Assembly: GCA_900549945.1 (NCBI GenBank)
Contig: URQJ01000036.1
Span: forward strand, 1 to 12,858
Direction: 5' to 3'
Length of the DNA: 12,858 nt
Source of the DNA: an uncultured Oscillospiraceae bacterium
GTDB taxonomy: Bacteria > Bacillota > Clostridia > Oscillospirales > Acutalibacteraceae
Made by a program: the position numbers and the translations under genes. Numbering within the stretch: the first letter of the stretch is position 1; each line of letters begins with the position of its first letter. The notes below the pieces were generated by a model, which saw nothing but the letters and a program-made list of their open reading frames with translations, was not told the DNA's origin and searched no databases. Of the stretch, positions 1-7,077 are shown piece after piece.

Positions 1-548
1 CTGGCGGCCTCCCCGCTTTCCGCAAGCGCGCCAAAGGCGGCGAGCATGCCGGCTTTCGCGGCGAATTCAAAGAACGGCGGGCGGTCCTGCAAAAGCGTGT
101 AGACGGTGTCGAAGGCGGGCGAGATCCGGTCGTACAGCGGCGTGCCCTGCCGGATCAGGCTCGGCAGGCGAAGCTCGCCGTTCATGACGGGCGAAACGTA
201 TTTCACGCGGAGAATGTCGTTCGTCGCGCCGCAGAGGTAGTCCGGGCTGAATACGATCGCCCGGAAAAAAAGATCCCGGGCGCTGTCCGCGGGAACGGCG
301 GCGTGCAGCTCGCCGCTGTTGAAAAAGGCGATGTCGCCCTCGTGGGCCTCGAAAAGCGAGGTGCCGCACTGCATGGTGACTGTGCCGTGCATTACGCGGA
401 AAAGCTCCATTTCGCTGTGCCAGTGGCAGTCTACCGAAGAAAAGCCGTCCTCCGGGCCGATGCAGTACTGGACGATCGGCAGCAGCTCGTCGCCGTGCCG
501 GCGCGATTCCTTCATGTTTTTAAATTCGTTTGTGTTGATCTCAAACAC
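1..548 (-). CDS. AraC-family transcriptional regulator, N-terminal cupin part (partial, runs off left edge)
   Basis: Probable sugar-responsive regulator of the divergent alpha-xylosidase gene. About 182 residues are visible before the left edge, covering only the N-terminal ligand-binding part. It reads like an AraC-type cupin: a His-rich first motif (HWHSEMELF), then a beta-rich stretch and a segment ending GDIAFFNSGELHAA. The C-terminal double helix-turn-helix that would prove the family lies outside the window. Start choice: the frame is open to a stop at 570-572 and has two in-frame GTG codons (549-551 and 546-548) just after a GAAGGG stretch. The residues after the GTG (FEINTNEFKN) fit the usual start of such proteins better than the internal ATG at 513-515, which has no ribosome site. 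GTG at 546-548 is taken, but the SD spacing is short, so the start is uncertain. It could be a cupin protein of another class. Confidence 0.75.
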   Translation of the reverse strand, partial: MFEINTNEFKNMKESRRHGDELLPIVQYCIGPEDGFSSVDCHWHSEMELFRVMHGTVTMQCGTSLFEAHEGDIAFFNSGELHAAVPADSARDLFFRAIVFSPDYLCGATNDILRVKYVSPVMNGELRLPSLIRQGTPLYDRISPAFDTVYTLLQDRPPFFEFAAKAGMLAAFGALAESGEAA

Positions 549-590
549 CACCCTTCGATTTGCTGTGTGTCAAAATCGTTATAAAATTAG

Positions 591-600
591 GTAAATTTAC
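591..600. promoter_or_regulatory. Palindrome in the araC/yicI divergent intergenic region
   Basis: GTAAATTTAC is a perfect 10-bp palindrome that ends 3 bp before the proposed -35 box of the alpha-xylosidase gene, in the only spacer shared by the divergent regulator and enzyme genes. It could be an operator half or simply AT-rich spacer sequence. Only the symmetry is seen; binding is inference. Confidence 0.25.
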
Positions 601-602
601 GG

Positions 603-631
603 TAGACTTTGTTTGCTTTAGCGGTTATACT
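603..631 (+). promoter_or_regulatory. Predicted promoter of the alpha-xylosidase gene
   Basis: TAGACT (603-608) and TATACT (626-631) are separated by 17 bp, matching the sigma-A consensus at 4/6 and 5/6 positions. An overlapping alternative is TTGTTT (609-614) with TATCAT (632-637), also with a 17-bp spacer. Transcription would start near 638-645, inside or just before the dyad at 643-663. Confidence 0.5.
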
Positions 632-642
632 TATCATAGAGC

Positions 643-663
643 ACTTGCGGGAAAAGCGCAAGT
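643..663. promoter_or_regulatory. Inverted repeat at the yicI transcription start region
   Basis: ACTTGCG (643-649) and CGCAAGT (657-663) form a perfect 7-bp dyad around GGAAAAG. It sits directly downstream of the predicted -10 box and about 45 bp before the start codon. This is where a repressor operator would lie; it could also fold as a short 5' leader hairpin. No factor can be assigned from the sequence. Confidence 0.45.
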
Positions 664-708
664 ATAAATCTCGGAATTTTGCAATTTTTTTGGAAAGGCA
701 GTGAGCTT

Positions 709-3111
709 ATGAAATTTACAAAAGGCTACTGGGTAAACCGTCACGGCGTCACAAATGCCGACGCGGTGCAGGTCAGAGAAGTCAAAGTGGAGAGCGACCG
801 CGTGTATCTGTACACGGTTCCGTATGCGATGGACATGCGCGCTATGGGCGGCCCGGTGCTTGAAATGTTCGTTTCCTCCCCCCAGCCGGATATCATCCGC
901 GTGGAGGCAAACCACTTCATGGGCAGCAACCAGAAGATGCCGGCGTTCGAGCTGAACGACCTGCACTGCGCGCTCGAGGTAGAGAACAATGAGAAGCAGG
1001 TTTCGATCAAGAGCGGCGACACGAAGCTCGTCATCACGAAGAACCCCTGCGACTTTACATATTACTACAAGGACAAGAAGCTGACGAGCGTCGGCAACCG
1101 CTTCGGCAACGCGATGATCAGCACAATCAAAACCGAAAACGACCGCTATTTGACCGACCAGATGGAGCTCGGCCTCGCCGGCGACAAAAGCCCGGATATC
1201 CGCGCGAACAGCTTTATGCGCGTTCAGATGGATCTCGACATCGGCGAGAAGGTCTACGGTCTCGGCGAGCGCTTCACCCCGTTCATCAAGAACGGCCAGA
1301 GCGTCGAGACGTGGAATGAGGACGGCGGCACCTGCTCTGAAATTTCCTACAAGAGCATCCCGTTCTATGTGACGAACCGCAACTACGGCGTGCTTGTCAA
1401 CGACCCGGGTCCGGTCTCCTATGAGATCTGCTCCGAGCAGGTCACGCGCGTGCAGTTCTCCGTGCCGGGCGAGAAGATCGACTTCATGGTTGTCGGCGGC
1501 GCAGATATGAAGCACGTTCTTGAAAACTACACGAACCTTTCCGGCAAGCCCGCGCTGCCGCCGGCATGGACGTTCGGCCTGTGGCTTACCTCCTCCTTTA
1601 CGACGAAGTACGACGAGGAGACCGTCATGGAGTTTGTCAACGGCATGCAGGAGCGCAAGATTCCGCTGCACGTTTTCCACTTCGACTGCTACTGGATGAA
1701 GGAGAACGAGTGGTGCAACTTCGATTGGGATCAGGCGATGTTCCCGGACATCGACCACCAGCTCGAGGTCATGAAGAAGGAAAAGAACCTCAAGATCTGC
1801 GTGTGGATCAACTCCTACATCGGCCAGAAATCTCCGCTGTTCAAGGAAGCAAAGGAGCTCGGTTACCTTCTGAAGAAGCCGAACGGCGACGTCTGGCAGG
1901 GGGACCTGTGGCAGGCCGGCATGGGTCTTGTGGACTTCACGAACCCGGACGCCTGCGCATGGTATCAGTCGAAGCTCAGAAGGCTGCTCGATCAGGGCGT
2001 CGATTGCTTCAAGACCGATTTCGGCGAGAGAATCCCGGTCGACGTCGTCTACCACGACGGCAGCGACCCGCTCCGCATGCACAACTACTACACCTACCTC
2101 TACAACAAGTGCGTTTTCGACCTGCTCGAGGAATATAAGGGCAAGAACGAGGCCTGCCTCTTCGCGCGCAGCGCGACGGTCGGCGGCCAGAAGTTCCCGG
2201 TGCACTGGGGCGGTGACTGCTCTTCGAACTACGCCTCCATGTCTGAATCCCTGCGCGGCGGCCTCTCGCTGTGCCTCTCCGGCTTCGGCTTCTGGAGCCA
2301 CGATATGAGCGGCTTCGAGGGCACGGCGCCGGCGGACGTCTACAAGCGCTGGGCGGCGTTCGGCCTGCTCTCCACGCATTCGAGACTCCACGGCTCCAAC
2401 TCCTACCGTGTGCCGTGGCTGTTCAGCAAGGAAGGCGAGCAGAACGGTGAGGAATCCGTCGCGGTCGTCAAGAAGTTCTCCGAGCTCAAGTGCACGCTGA
2501 TGCCGTACATGTTCTCCGCGGCCGTCAACACGCACAAGACCGGCGTGCCGACGATGCGCGCCATGGTGCTCGAATTCCCGGGCGACATCGCCTGCGAGGA
2601 TCTCGACCGCCAGTACATGCTCGGCGACAGCCTGCTGGTCGCGCCGGTGTTCACGAAGGACGGCGACGTGACGTACTACCTGCCGGACGGCAAGTGGACG
2701 CACCTGCTCTCGAACGAGACGAAGATCGGCGGCCGCTGGATGCGCGAAAACTACGACTTCTTCTCCCTGCCGCTGCTGGCCCGCGAGAATTCGATCATCG
2801 CGATCGGCGCGAACAACCAGGAGCCGGACTATGACTTCGGCAAGGATCTGACGCTGCATGTGTTTGAGCTTTCGGACAAGGCCTCTGCGAAGATCACGGA
2901 CAGCAAGGGCGGCGATCTGCTCTCCGTCTGCGCGAAGAACGAAAACGGCAAGGTCACGATCAGCTTCGACGGCAAGGCCGAGAACCTCAAGGTTCTGCTG
3001 CGCAATGTGAAGTCCGTTTCGAACCTCACGGGCGCGGCGGCCGAGGCGCACGAGCTCGGCACGCTGCTGACCGTCAACGCGGCGCTCGGCGACGTCACCT
3101 ACACGCTGTAA
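709..3111 (+). CDS. yicI: Alpha-xylosidase, GH31 family (YicI type)
   Basis: Cytoplasmic exo-glycosidase that releases alpha-linked xylose from the non-reducing ends of xylosides such as isoprimeverose from xyloglucan. The 800-residue length matches E. coli YicI (about 770), and similarity is recognisable end to end. The GH31 nucleophile is Asp437 in KTDFGERIP, and the acid/base is Asp503 in HWGGDC. Phe297 in SFTTKYDEE corresponds to the Phe that favours xylosides over glucosides in YicI. There is no signal peptide. The frame also opens at TTG 679, but ATG 709 is chosen because GGAAAGG lies about 8-14 bp upstream and the protein then begins MKFTKGYWVNRHG like its relatives. It is divergent from an AraC-type regulator and followed by a strong terminator, so it looks monocistronic. 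Alpha-glucosidase activity is possible but less likely. Confidence 0.95.
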   Translation: MKFTKGYWVNRHGVTNADAVQVREVKVESDRVYLYTVPYAMDMRAMGGPVLEMFVSSPQPDIIRVEANHFMGSNQKMPAFELNDLHCALEVENNEKQVSIKSGDTKLVITKNPCDFTYYYKDKKLTSVGNRFGNAMISTIKTENDRYLTDQMELGLAGDKSPDIRANSFMRVQMDLDIGEKVYGLGERFTPFIKNGQSVETWNEDGGTCSEISYKSIPFYVTNRNYGVLVNDPGPVSYEICSEQVTRVQFSVPGEKIDFMVVGGADMKHVLENYTNLSGKPALPPAWTFGLWLTSSFTTKYDEETVMEFVNGMQERKIPLHVFHFDCYWMKENEWCNFDWDQAMFPDIDHQLEVMKKEKNLKICVWINSYIGQKSPLFKEAKELGYLLKKPNGDVWQGDLWQAGMGLVDFTNPDACAWYQSKLRRLLDQGVDCFKTDFGERIPVDVVYHDGSDPLRMHNYYTYLYNKCVFDLLEEYKGKNEACLFARSATVGGQKFPVHWGGDCSSNYASMSESLRGGLSLCLSGFGFWSHDMSGFEGTAPADVYKRWAAFGLLSTHSRLHGSNSYRVPWLFSKEGEQNGEESVAVVKKFSELKCTLMPYMFSAAVNTHKTGVPTMRAMVLEFPGDIACEDLDRQYMLGDSLLVAPVFTKDGDVTYYLPDGKWTHLLSNETKIGGRWMRENYDFFSLPLLARENSIIAIGANNQEPDYDFGKDLTLHVFELSDKASAKITDSKGGDLLSVCAKNENGKVTISFDGKAENLKVLLRNVKSVSNLTGAAAEAHELGTLLTVNAALGDVTYTL

Positions 3112-3143
3112 ACGGTTCGAAGAATTACTAAACAAGTATAAAA

Positions 3144-3191
3144 GCCGGCGGGCAGCTTCCTTTTCAGAGGCTGCCCGCCGGCCTGCTTTTT
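3144..3191 (+). terminator. Rho-independent terminator of the alpha-xylosidase gene
   Basis: A perfect 13-bp GC-rich stem (GCCGGCGGGCAGC at 3144-3156 with its complement at 3170-3182) has a 13-nt loop. It is followed by CTGCTTTTT at 3183-3191. It lies 33 bp after the yicI stop codon. Confidence 0.9.
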
Positions 3192-3290
3192 CGGCAGAGG
3201 GGGTTTGATGACGTCCCCTATACAGTTTAATATATTTCAGCAAAAATTTCTTCTAAAGCCTTAAACTCTCAAATAATCTTAAGAAAAATA

Positions 3291-3335
3291 AAATGGCTGT
3301 GATACGGGTAGAATTTGTGTCACAGCCATTTTTTT
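3291..3335. terminator. Bidirectional Rho-independent terminator
   Basis: A 12-bp stem, AAATGGCTGTGA (3291-3302) with TCACAGCCATTT (3320-3331), is followed by seven T on the plus strand. An A-rich stretch at 3281-3293 serves as the T-tract on the minus strand. On the minus strand it ends the lipoprotein remnant, whose stop codon is at 3350-3352. The 108 bp between the yicI terminator and this one is AT-rich and shows no gene. Confidence 0.8.
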
Positions 3336-3349
3336 GCACTTAAATTATC

Positions 3350-3676
3350 TTAATGTACTTTTTCGTATTCGACAGTATTTCCTTCACTTGAAGTCAGCTT
3401 CATTGTTCCACCGTGAATTTCACAATCGTAATTCCATGAGTAGGATGTCAACGCGGAATAGTTCACTGTGATTTTTAGACGATTATCAGACAGCGAATAA
3501 TTTCCGTCCGCAGGACCATCCATGGAATAGTCCGTTAAAATACCATCTTCAAAGAATTCTATTTCAGACGGAAAAAATTCACCGTACAAAGCCATAGAAC
3601 TCGGTCTAGATGTAGAGTTTTCCCATGTACCGATAATGTCTTTTTCCGGTGAACCGCACCCACCGAGACAAAGACA
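3350..3676 (-). pseudogene. Small lipoprotein with a lipocalin-like beta domain, 5' truncated
   Basis: Reading the minus strand gives CLCLGGC, the end of a lipoprotein signal peptide with its lipobox Cys at 3656-3658. A mature part of 102 residues follows, beginning GSPEKDIIGTWEN and rich in beta-type residues: IEFFEDG, GNYSLSDNRLKITV, TMKLTSSEGNTVEYEKV. This pattern (GTWE, then 'F..DG', then 'Y.l.gn.L.it') is typical of small secreted Firmicute lipoproteins of unknown function. Upstream of CLCL the frame hits a TAG after about eight codons and offers no ATG, GTG or TTG, so the charged and hydrophobic start of the signal peptide is gone. An internal ATG at 3593-3595 would give an 81-residue cytoplasmic fragment, which is unlikely to work. 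The upstream edge abuts the truncated HTH gene on the other strand. Confidence 0.65.
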
Positions 3677-3678
3677 GT

Positions 3679-3876
3679 TGGAGAACGTTACGTAATTCTA
3701 AGGAGACAACCTACACGCTTATTACAAAGCATCATATATCAAATTCAACAATTCACAGATTGAGAAAAAACAGTCCTATAAGTACAGTGACAATTAATGA
3801 TTTGTGCAGGATTTTACAATGTGAAATTCAGGATATAGCAATTTATACTGAATCCGATGAAGATATGAAATTATAA
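3679..3876 (+). pseudogene. Small XRE-type helix-turn-helix regulator (YozG-like), 5' truncated
   Basis: Sixty-five residues resemble the compact one-domain HTH proteins of the YozG/Cro-CI type. They start at W-R-T-L, followed by TTYTLITKHHISNSTIHRL (helix-turn-helix) and then ISTVTINDLCRILQCEIQDI with an acidic tail. Relatives begin a few residues earlier with their own Met. Here the sequence upstream of TGG (3679) is the antisense of the lipoprotein remnant. The only in-frame start is a GTG at 3649-3651 without a ribosome site, which would add ten foreign residues. The gene is therefore probably broken, although a shortened or altered regulator cannot be excluded because the HTH itself is intact. 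Base composition is clearly more AT-rich than the flanking genes. Confidence 0.6.
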
Positions 3877-3905
3877 AAAGAGGACAGCCGCGGCTGTCCT
3901 CTTTT
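3876..3905. terminator. Bidirectional terminator between the HTH remnant and the DUF1858 gene
   Basis: A near-perfect palindrome of 15 bp per arm (AAAAGAGGACAGCCG and its complement) overlaps the last base of the HTH stop codon. It carries a T-run on each strand. It lies 14 bp beyond the DUF1858 stop codon on the minus strand, so it can serve both convergent genes. Confidence 0.85.
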
Positions 3906-3919
3906 CGGTTTGTGGGCTG

Positions 3920-4126
3920 TTACGCCTTTTTGCTGTTGAGGTACTCCTGAATTGAAGCGAAAACCTCGTCGACGTTGAGGCCGTGGACGGCACATGCGTC
4001 CTCGAGGGATTCGTGGATGGAGGACGGGCAGCCGACGCAGTGCATGCCGGACTGCATCAGAACGTATGCGATACCGCGGTCGTAATCGAGCATTTCGCCC
4101 ATTGTGGTCTTTTTCGTGATTTCCAT
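3920..4126 (-). CDS. DUF1858 domain protein
   Basis: Small cytoplasmic protein of 68 residues consisting of a single DUF1858 domain. Recognisable are the N-terminal TMGEMLDYDRGIAYVLMQ, then the hallmark GMHCVGCPSS with Cys30 and Cys33, then ESLEDACAVHGLNVDEV. The family is widespread in anaerobes, standing alone or fused to other domains. The CxxC suggests a redox or metal-linked role, but no precise function is established. Two ATG codons compete. The one at 4130-4132 lies only 2 bp after AAAGGA, while the one at 4124-4126 has an 8-bp spacing, so the second is chosen. It has its own predicted promoter and a terminator just after the stop, so it appears monocistronic although it follows the pot operon on the same strand. 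Confidence 0.9.
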   Translation of the reverse strand: MEITKKTTMGEMLDYDRGIAYVLMQSGMHCVGCPSSIHESLEDACAVHGLNVDEVFASIQEYLNSKKA

Positions 4127-4170
4127 GATCATTTTCCTTTCTATAACGAAATGGATTTACCTTCAGTTTG

Positions 4171-4201
4171 GCGCCTGCATAAAGAAATATTCCGCAGGTG
4201 C
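4171..4201. repeat. Inverted repeat in the DUF1858 leader
   Basis: GCGCCTGC (4171-4178) and GCAGGTGC (4194-4201) match as inverted arms at 7 of 8 positions with a 15-nt spacer. It lies between the predicted -10 box and the start codon, so it would form a hairpin in the 5' untranslated region. It is too short and simple to name as a known riboswitch. Confidence 0.35.
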
Positions 4202-4202
4202 A

Positions 4203-4226
4203 TTCTATACTTTTCCAGTATACAAT
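4203..4226. promoter_or_regulatory. Dyad overlapping the -10 box of the DUF1858 promoter
   Basis: ATTCTATACT and AGTATACAAT are inverted copies matching at 9 of 10 positions, separated by TTCC. The right arm contains the predicted -10 box of the minus-strand promoter. This position fits an operator, but the symmetry could also come from the AT-rich -10 region alone. Confidence 0.35.
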
Positions 4227-4245
4227 ACTATGCGGCAGAAAGCAA
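4217..4245 (-). promoter_or_regulatory. Predicted promoter of the DUF1858 gene
   Basis: On the minus strand TTGCTT (4240-4245) and TATACT (4217-4222) are 17 bp apart. The -10 box matches 5/6 of the consensus; the -35 is weaker (3/6). It lies just beyond the pot operon terminator, which supports independent transcription. Confidence 0.5.
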
Positions 4246-4249
4246 GACA

Positions 4250-4274
4250 AAAAGGGCGGTTTTTCCGCCCTTTT
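4250..4274 (-). terminator. Terminator of the pot operon
   Basis: AAAAGGGCGG (4250-4259) and CCGCCCTTTT (4265-4274) form a perfect 10-bp stem with a T5 loop on the plus strand. On the minus strand the stem ends in a run of T. It lies about 19 bp after the potD stop codon. Confidence 0.85.
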
Positions 4275-4292
4275 CATTATTTTTTATTGAAA

Positions 4293-5372
4293 TCAGTTTC
4301 CGGTTGCGGTTTTGAATTCGGTCCAGATCTTTGTGTGTGCCTCCTCGGCCTCGGCGGAAACGTTCTCGATCATCTCGGTGCTGCCGCTGAAATCCTCGGG
4401 CAGCGTCAGGAACGACTTGTATTCCTCATTGATGTATTCCTCCGCGGCGCTGTTCGTGCAGTAGTAGCCGATGTACTCGAAGCACTGGGCAGCCACTTCG
4501 GGGTCGAGGATGTACTCCATGAACTTGTAGGCCGCGTCACTGTGCGGCGCCTTGCTCGGAATGAACATGCCCATCACGCCAAAGCCGATGCCCTCCTCCG
4601 GGTAAACGACCTTTAGCTCCGGGTTCGCGAGCATGGCCATTGTGACCTGCGAGGTGTACATGACCGCCGCGCCGATCTCGCCGGAAAGCAGGTCGTCCTG
4701 AATATTGTCGTCCTTGATCAAGCGGATGTTCGGCGCGAGCTCAAGCATCTTCTTGCCCGCCTCTTCAATGACAGCGGTGTCCTCGGTGTTGTAGCTCTCG
4801 CCCATCACTTTGAGCGCCATGCCGTTCATCACGCGGAAATTGCTCGTGATGCCGATATTCGAGGCGAGCGACGGGTCCCACAGATCCGCATAGCCCTGAA
4901 TTTCAATGTCCACGGCGCTCGGGTCATAGACGATCGTCTGCACACCGGAGCCGTACGGCGCGGTATACTTGTTTTCGGGGTCGAAGAACTGGCCCTGATA
5001 GACCGGGTTGATGTTGCCGAACGACGGCAGCTTCGTCTTGTCGAGCTCTGTGACGAGGCCCTCGGCGATCGCCGTCTCGATGATGTAGTCGTCGGCCACG
5101 ACGATGTCGTAATCGCCGCCCTCGGCCGCCTCGAGCTTTGCGAGCATCGTTTCATCGGTGTCAAAGTTCACGTAATTGACCTTGATGCCGGTCTCCGCCT
5201 CAAAGGCGTCGAGCACATCCTGCGGGAACATGGCCTCCCATGTGTAGAGCACAAGCTCGTCGGAGCCGCCGTCCGCCGCAGATGCGCCGCCTTCGGCGCT
5301 GCCGTCCGCACAGGCTGCAAAGGAGGCGACGAGCAGCGCAAGAGCCAGAATGGATGCGAGTAGCTTTTTCAT
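4293..5372 (-). CDS. potD: Spermidine/putrescine-type ABC transporter substrate-binding lipoprotein
   Basis: Extracytoplasmic binding protein that captures the polyamine and delivers it to the PotBC channel. It has 359 residues, close to the usual 340-360. The N-terminus is a lipoprotein signal peptide: MKK, a hydrophobic stretch, then the lipobox SFAAC with Cys21 as the anchoring residue, followed by a Gly/Ala/Ser/Asp-rich linker. The mature part starts LVLYTWEAMFPQDVLDAFE and continues with GIKVNYVNFDTDETMLAKL and PYGSGVQTIVYD, all typical of the PotD/PotF class of type-1 solute-binding proteins. It is the last gene of potABCD, starting 1 bp after the potC stop codon, with a terminator behind it. 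E. coli PotD has the 'NW.EY' signature where this protein has YTWEAMF, so the exact ligand is not certain. Confidence 0.92.
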   Translation of the reverse strand: MKKLLASILALALLVASFAACADGSAEGGASAADGGSDELVLYTWEAMFPQDVLDAFEAETGIKVNYVNFDTDETMLAKLEAAEGGDYDIVVADDYIIETAIAEGLVTELDKTKLPSFGNINPVYQGQFFDPENKYTAPYGSGVQTIVYDPSAVDIEIQGYADLWDPSLASNIGITSNFRVMNGMALKVMGESYNTEDTAVIEEAGKKMLELAPNIRLIKDDNIQDDLLSGEIGAAVMYTSQVTMAMLANPELKVVYPEEGIGFGVMGMFIPSKAPHSDAAYKFMEYILDPEVAAQCFEYIGYYCTNSAAEEYINEEYKSFLTLPEDFSGSTEMIENVSAEAEEAHTKIWTEFKTATGN

Positions 5373-5373
5373 T

Positions 5374-6195
5374 TCAATTCCCTTCCTTGTATTCGGATTG
5401 TAGTTTTTTCGGCTTTTTCTCCCGGCCGATCAGCAGGGAGAGGCCGCAGAGCAAAATGGTTATGCCGAACATCAGCGTACAGAGCGCGTTGATCTTCGGC
5501 GTTACGCCGGTTTTGAGCTGTGAGTAAATTTTGATCGGCAGCGTGTTGGAATCGACGCCGGTCACGAATACGCTGATGATCACGTCGTCGAAGCTCATGG
5601 CAAAGGCGAGCAGCATGCCTGAGGCGATGGCCGGCGCGATGAGCGGCAGCACGATGTCGAAAAAGGCGCGCATTTTGGAGGCGCCGAGGTCTAGCGCGGC
5701 CTCCTCAAGGCTTTTGTCCATGCCGACCAGCCGCGCCTTGACAAGCATGAAAACATACGGGATGCAGAAAGCCGTGTGCGCGATGATCAGCGTCGTCATG
5801 CCAAAAGGCAGGCCGATCAGCGAAAAGAATACCATGAATACCATGCCCAGAATGATCTCCGGGATCATGATCGGCAGCGTGGCGATGTATTCCATAACGC
5901 CCTTTCCCTTGAGTTCGACCTTTGCGGAGCCGACCGCGCCGAGCGTGCCGATGACAGCCGCCGCGAGGGAGGACGAGACGCCGAGGATAATGCTGTTTAA
6001 AAGCGCTTCAAAGAGCGAGCGGTCGCGGAACAGCTCCGCATACCATTTGAGCGAGAAGCCGTCCCACACGGAGCTGATCTTGCTTTCGTTGAAGGAGTAG
6101 ATGATGACGAGCACGATCGGCACGTACATCAGAAGCAAAATCACACCGAGATAAATATTCGGAAGATGTGTTCTGTTTTTCAATGCGTTTCCCAT
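5374..6195 (-). CDS. potC: Spermidine/putrescine-type ABC transporter permease
   Basis: Second integral membrane subunit of the polyamine importer, 273 residues (family about 260-280). Hydrophobic segments are visible near residues 12-34, 66-90, 103-126, 131-152, 182-208 and 236-258, consistent with six helices. The cytoplasmic EAA loop that contacts PotA is at about 164-190 (EEAALDLGASKMRAFFDIVLP). The start MGNALKNR is preceded by AGAAAGG with good spacing in the 15-bp gap after potB. It sits between potB and potD and ends with a TGA 1 bp before the potD start, indicating translational coupling. Confidence 0.93.
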   Translation of the reverse strand: MGNALKNRTHLPNIYLGVILLLMYVPIVLVIIYSFNESKISSVWDGFSLKWYAELFRDRSLFEALLNSIILGVSSSLAAAVIGTLGAVGSAKVELKGKGVMEYIATLPIMIPEIILGMVFMVFFSLIGLPFGMTTLIIAHTAFCIPYVFMLVKARLVGMDKSLEEAALDLGASKMRAFFDIVLPLIAPAIASGMLLAFAMSFDDVIISVFVTGVDSNTLPIKIYSQLKTGVTPKINALCTLMFGITILLCGLSLLIGREKKPKKLQSEYKEGN

Positions 6196-6210
6196 GCCTT
6201 TCTGCGCTGC

Positions 6211-7077
6211 TTACACAATGCCCTCGAGATCTTTCACGCCGGAGATCTTCCTGTACAGGGCGATCATCACGCTTGTGAGAACCGTCAGAATCACAGCGAG
6301 CGCCGCGGCAAAAGGCCAGTTGTGCGCCTTCATGAGCTGGTCCTGAATCAGGCTGCCGACGAGCACGACCTTGTTGCCGCCGAGGATGTCGGCGATGAAG
6401 AACAGGCCCATAGACGGGATGAACGTCAGGATGACGCCGGAAAGCAGGCCGGGCAGCGTCAGCTTCAGCGTGACCGTGAAAAACGCCTTGATGCGCGAGG
6501 CGCCGAGGTCGCGCGCCGCCTCGATGAGGCTCCAGTCGAGCTTTTCGGCGCTCGAATAGACCGAGAAAATCATAAACGGCAGCAGTGCGTAGACCATGCC
6601 GACCACAACGGCGGGGTATGTGTAGAGGAGCTTTAAGGGCGCGTCGGTGATGCCGAGGCTCATCAGCAGCTTATCGAAAACGCCGTTCGCGCGGAAAATG
6701 ATGATCCAGCCGTACAGGCGGATCAGCGAGCTGGTCCAAAACGGGATCATCAGCAGCATCATCGTGCGTTTTTTCCACTTGGCGGTCAGCTTCGCCATGA
6801 AATAGCCGAACGGGTAGCCGATCAGGATGATCAGCAGCGTGCTGATGACGGCGAGCTTAAAGGATTCGGCAAAGGTCTGCAAATAGACGGGCTCGAGGAT
6901 ATTTTGGTAGTTTTTCAGCGTGAATTCGCTCGTCACGCCCCAAGTTTCGGCGCGCTGCAAAAAGCTCAGCACGACCATGTAGACGAGCGGACCGACGATG
7001 AAAATCAAGGTGAACAGGTAGAGCGGAAGCAGCATCAGCGCTTCCTTTTTCAGTTTTCTGCGCGGCTTTCCTCTCAC
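6211..7077 (-). CDS. potB: Spermidine/putrescine-type ABC transporter permease
   Basis: First membrane subunit of the polyamine importer, 288 residues. The N-terminus is basic ([12 protein letters not shown]), then a first membrane helix ([20 protein letters not shown]) and further helices near residues 74-98, 107-130, 152-175, 209-232 and 262-280. The EAA loop is at about 186-210 ([15 protein letters not shown]). The open frame extends much further upstream, but that part overlaps potA antisense to no purpose. GTG at 7075-7077 is chosen because it overlaps the potA stop codon in a GTGA arrangement with GGAGGTGG just upstream, and it gives the family's normal length. A downstream in-frame ATG would remove the basic N-terminus. 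Confidence 0.9.
   Translation of the reverse strand: MRGKPRRKLKKEALMLLPLYLFTLIFIVGPLVYMVVLSFLQRAETWGVTSEFTLKNYQNILEPVYLQTFAESFKLAVISTLLIILIGYPFGYFMAKLTAKWKKRTMMLLMIPFWTSSLIRLYGWIIIFRANGVFDKLLMSLGITDAPLKLLYTYPAVVVGMVYALLPFMIFSVYSSAEKLDWSLIEAARDLGASRIKAFFTVTLKLTLPGLLSGVILTFIPSMGLFFIADILGGNKVVLVGSLIQDQLMKAHNWPFAAALAVILTVLTSVMIALYRKISGVKDLEGIV

Noticed and set aside
634..3243. 869-codon open frame on the minus strand opposite the alpha-xylosidase gene
   Set aside because: It is the antisense shadow of a GC-rich gene whose plus strand matches GH31 throughout. The antisense protein is Arg/Ala/Val-rich with no recognisable domain, and the frame runs through the terminator hairpin.
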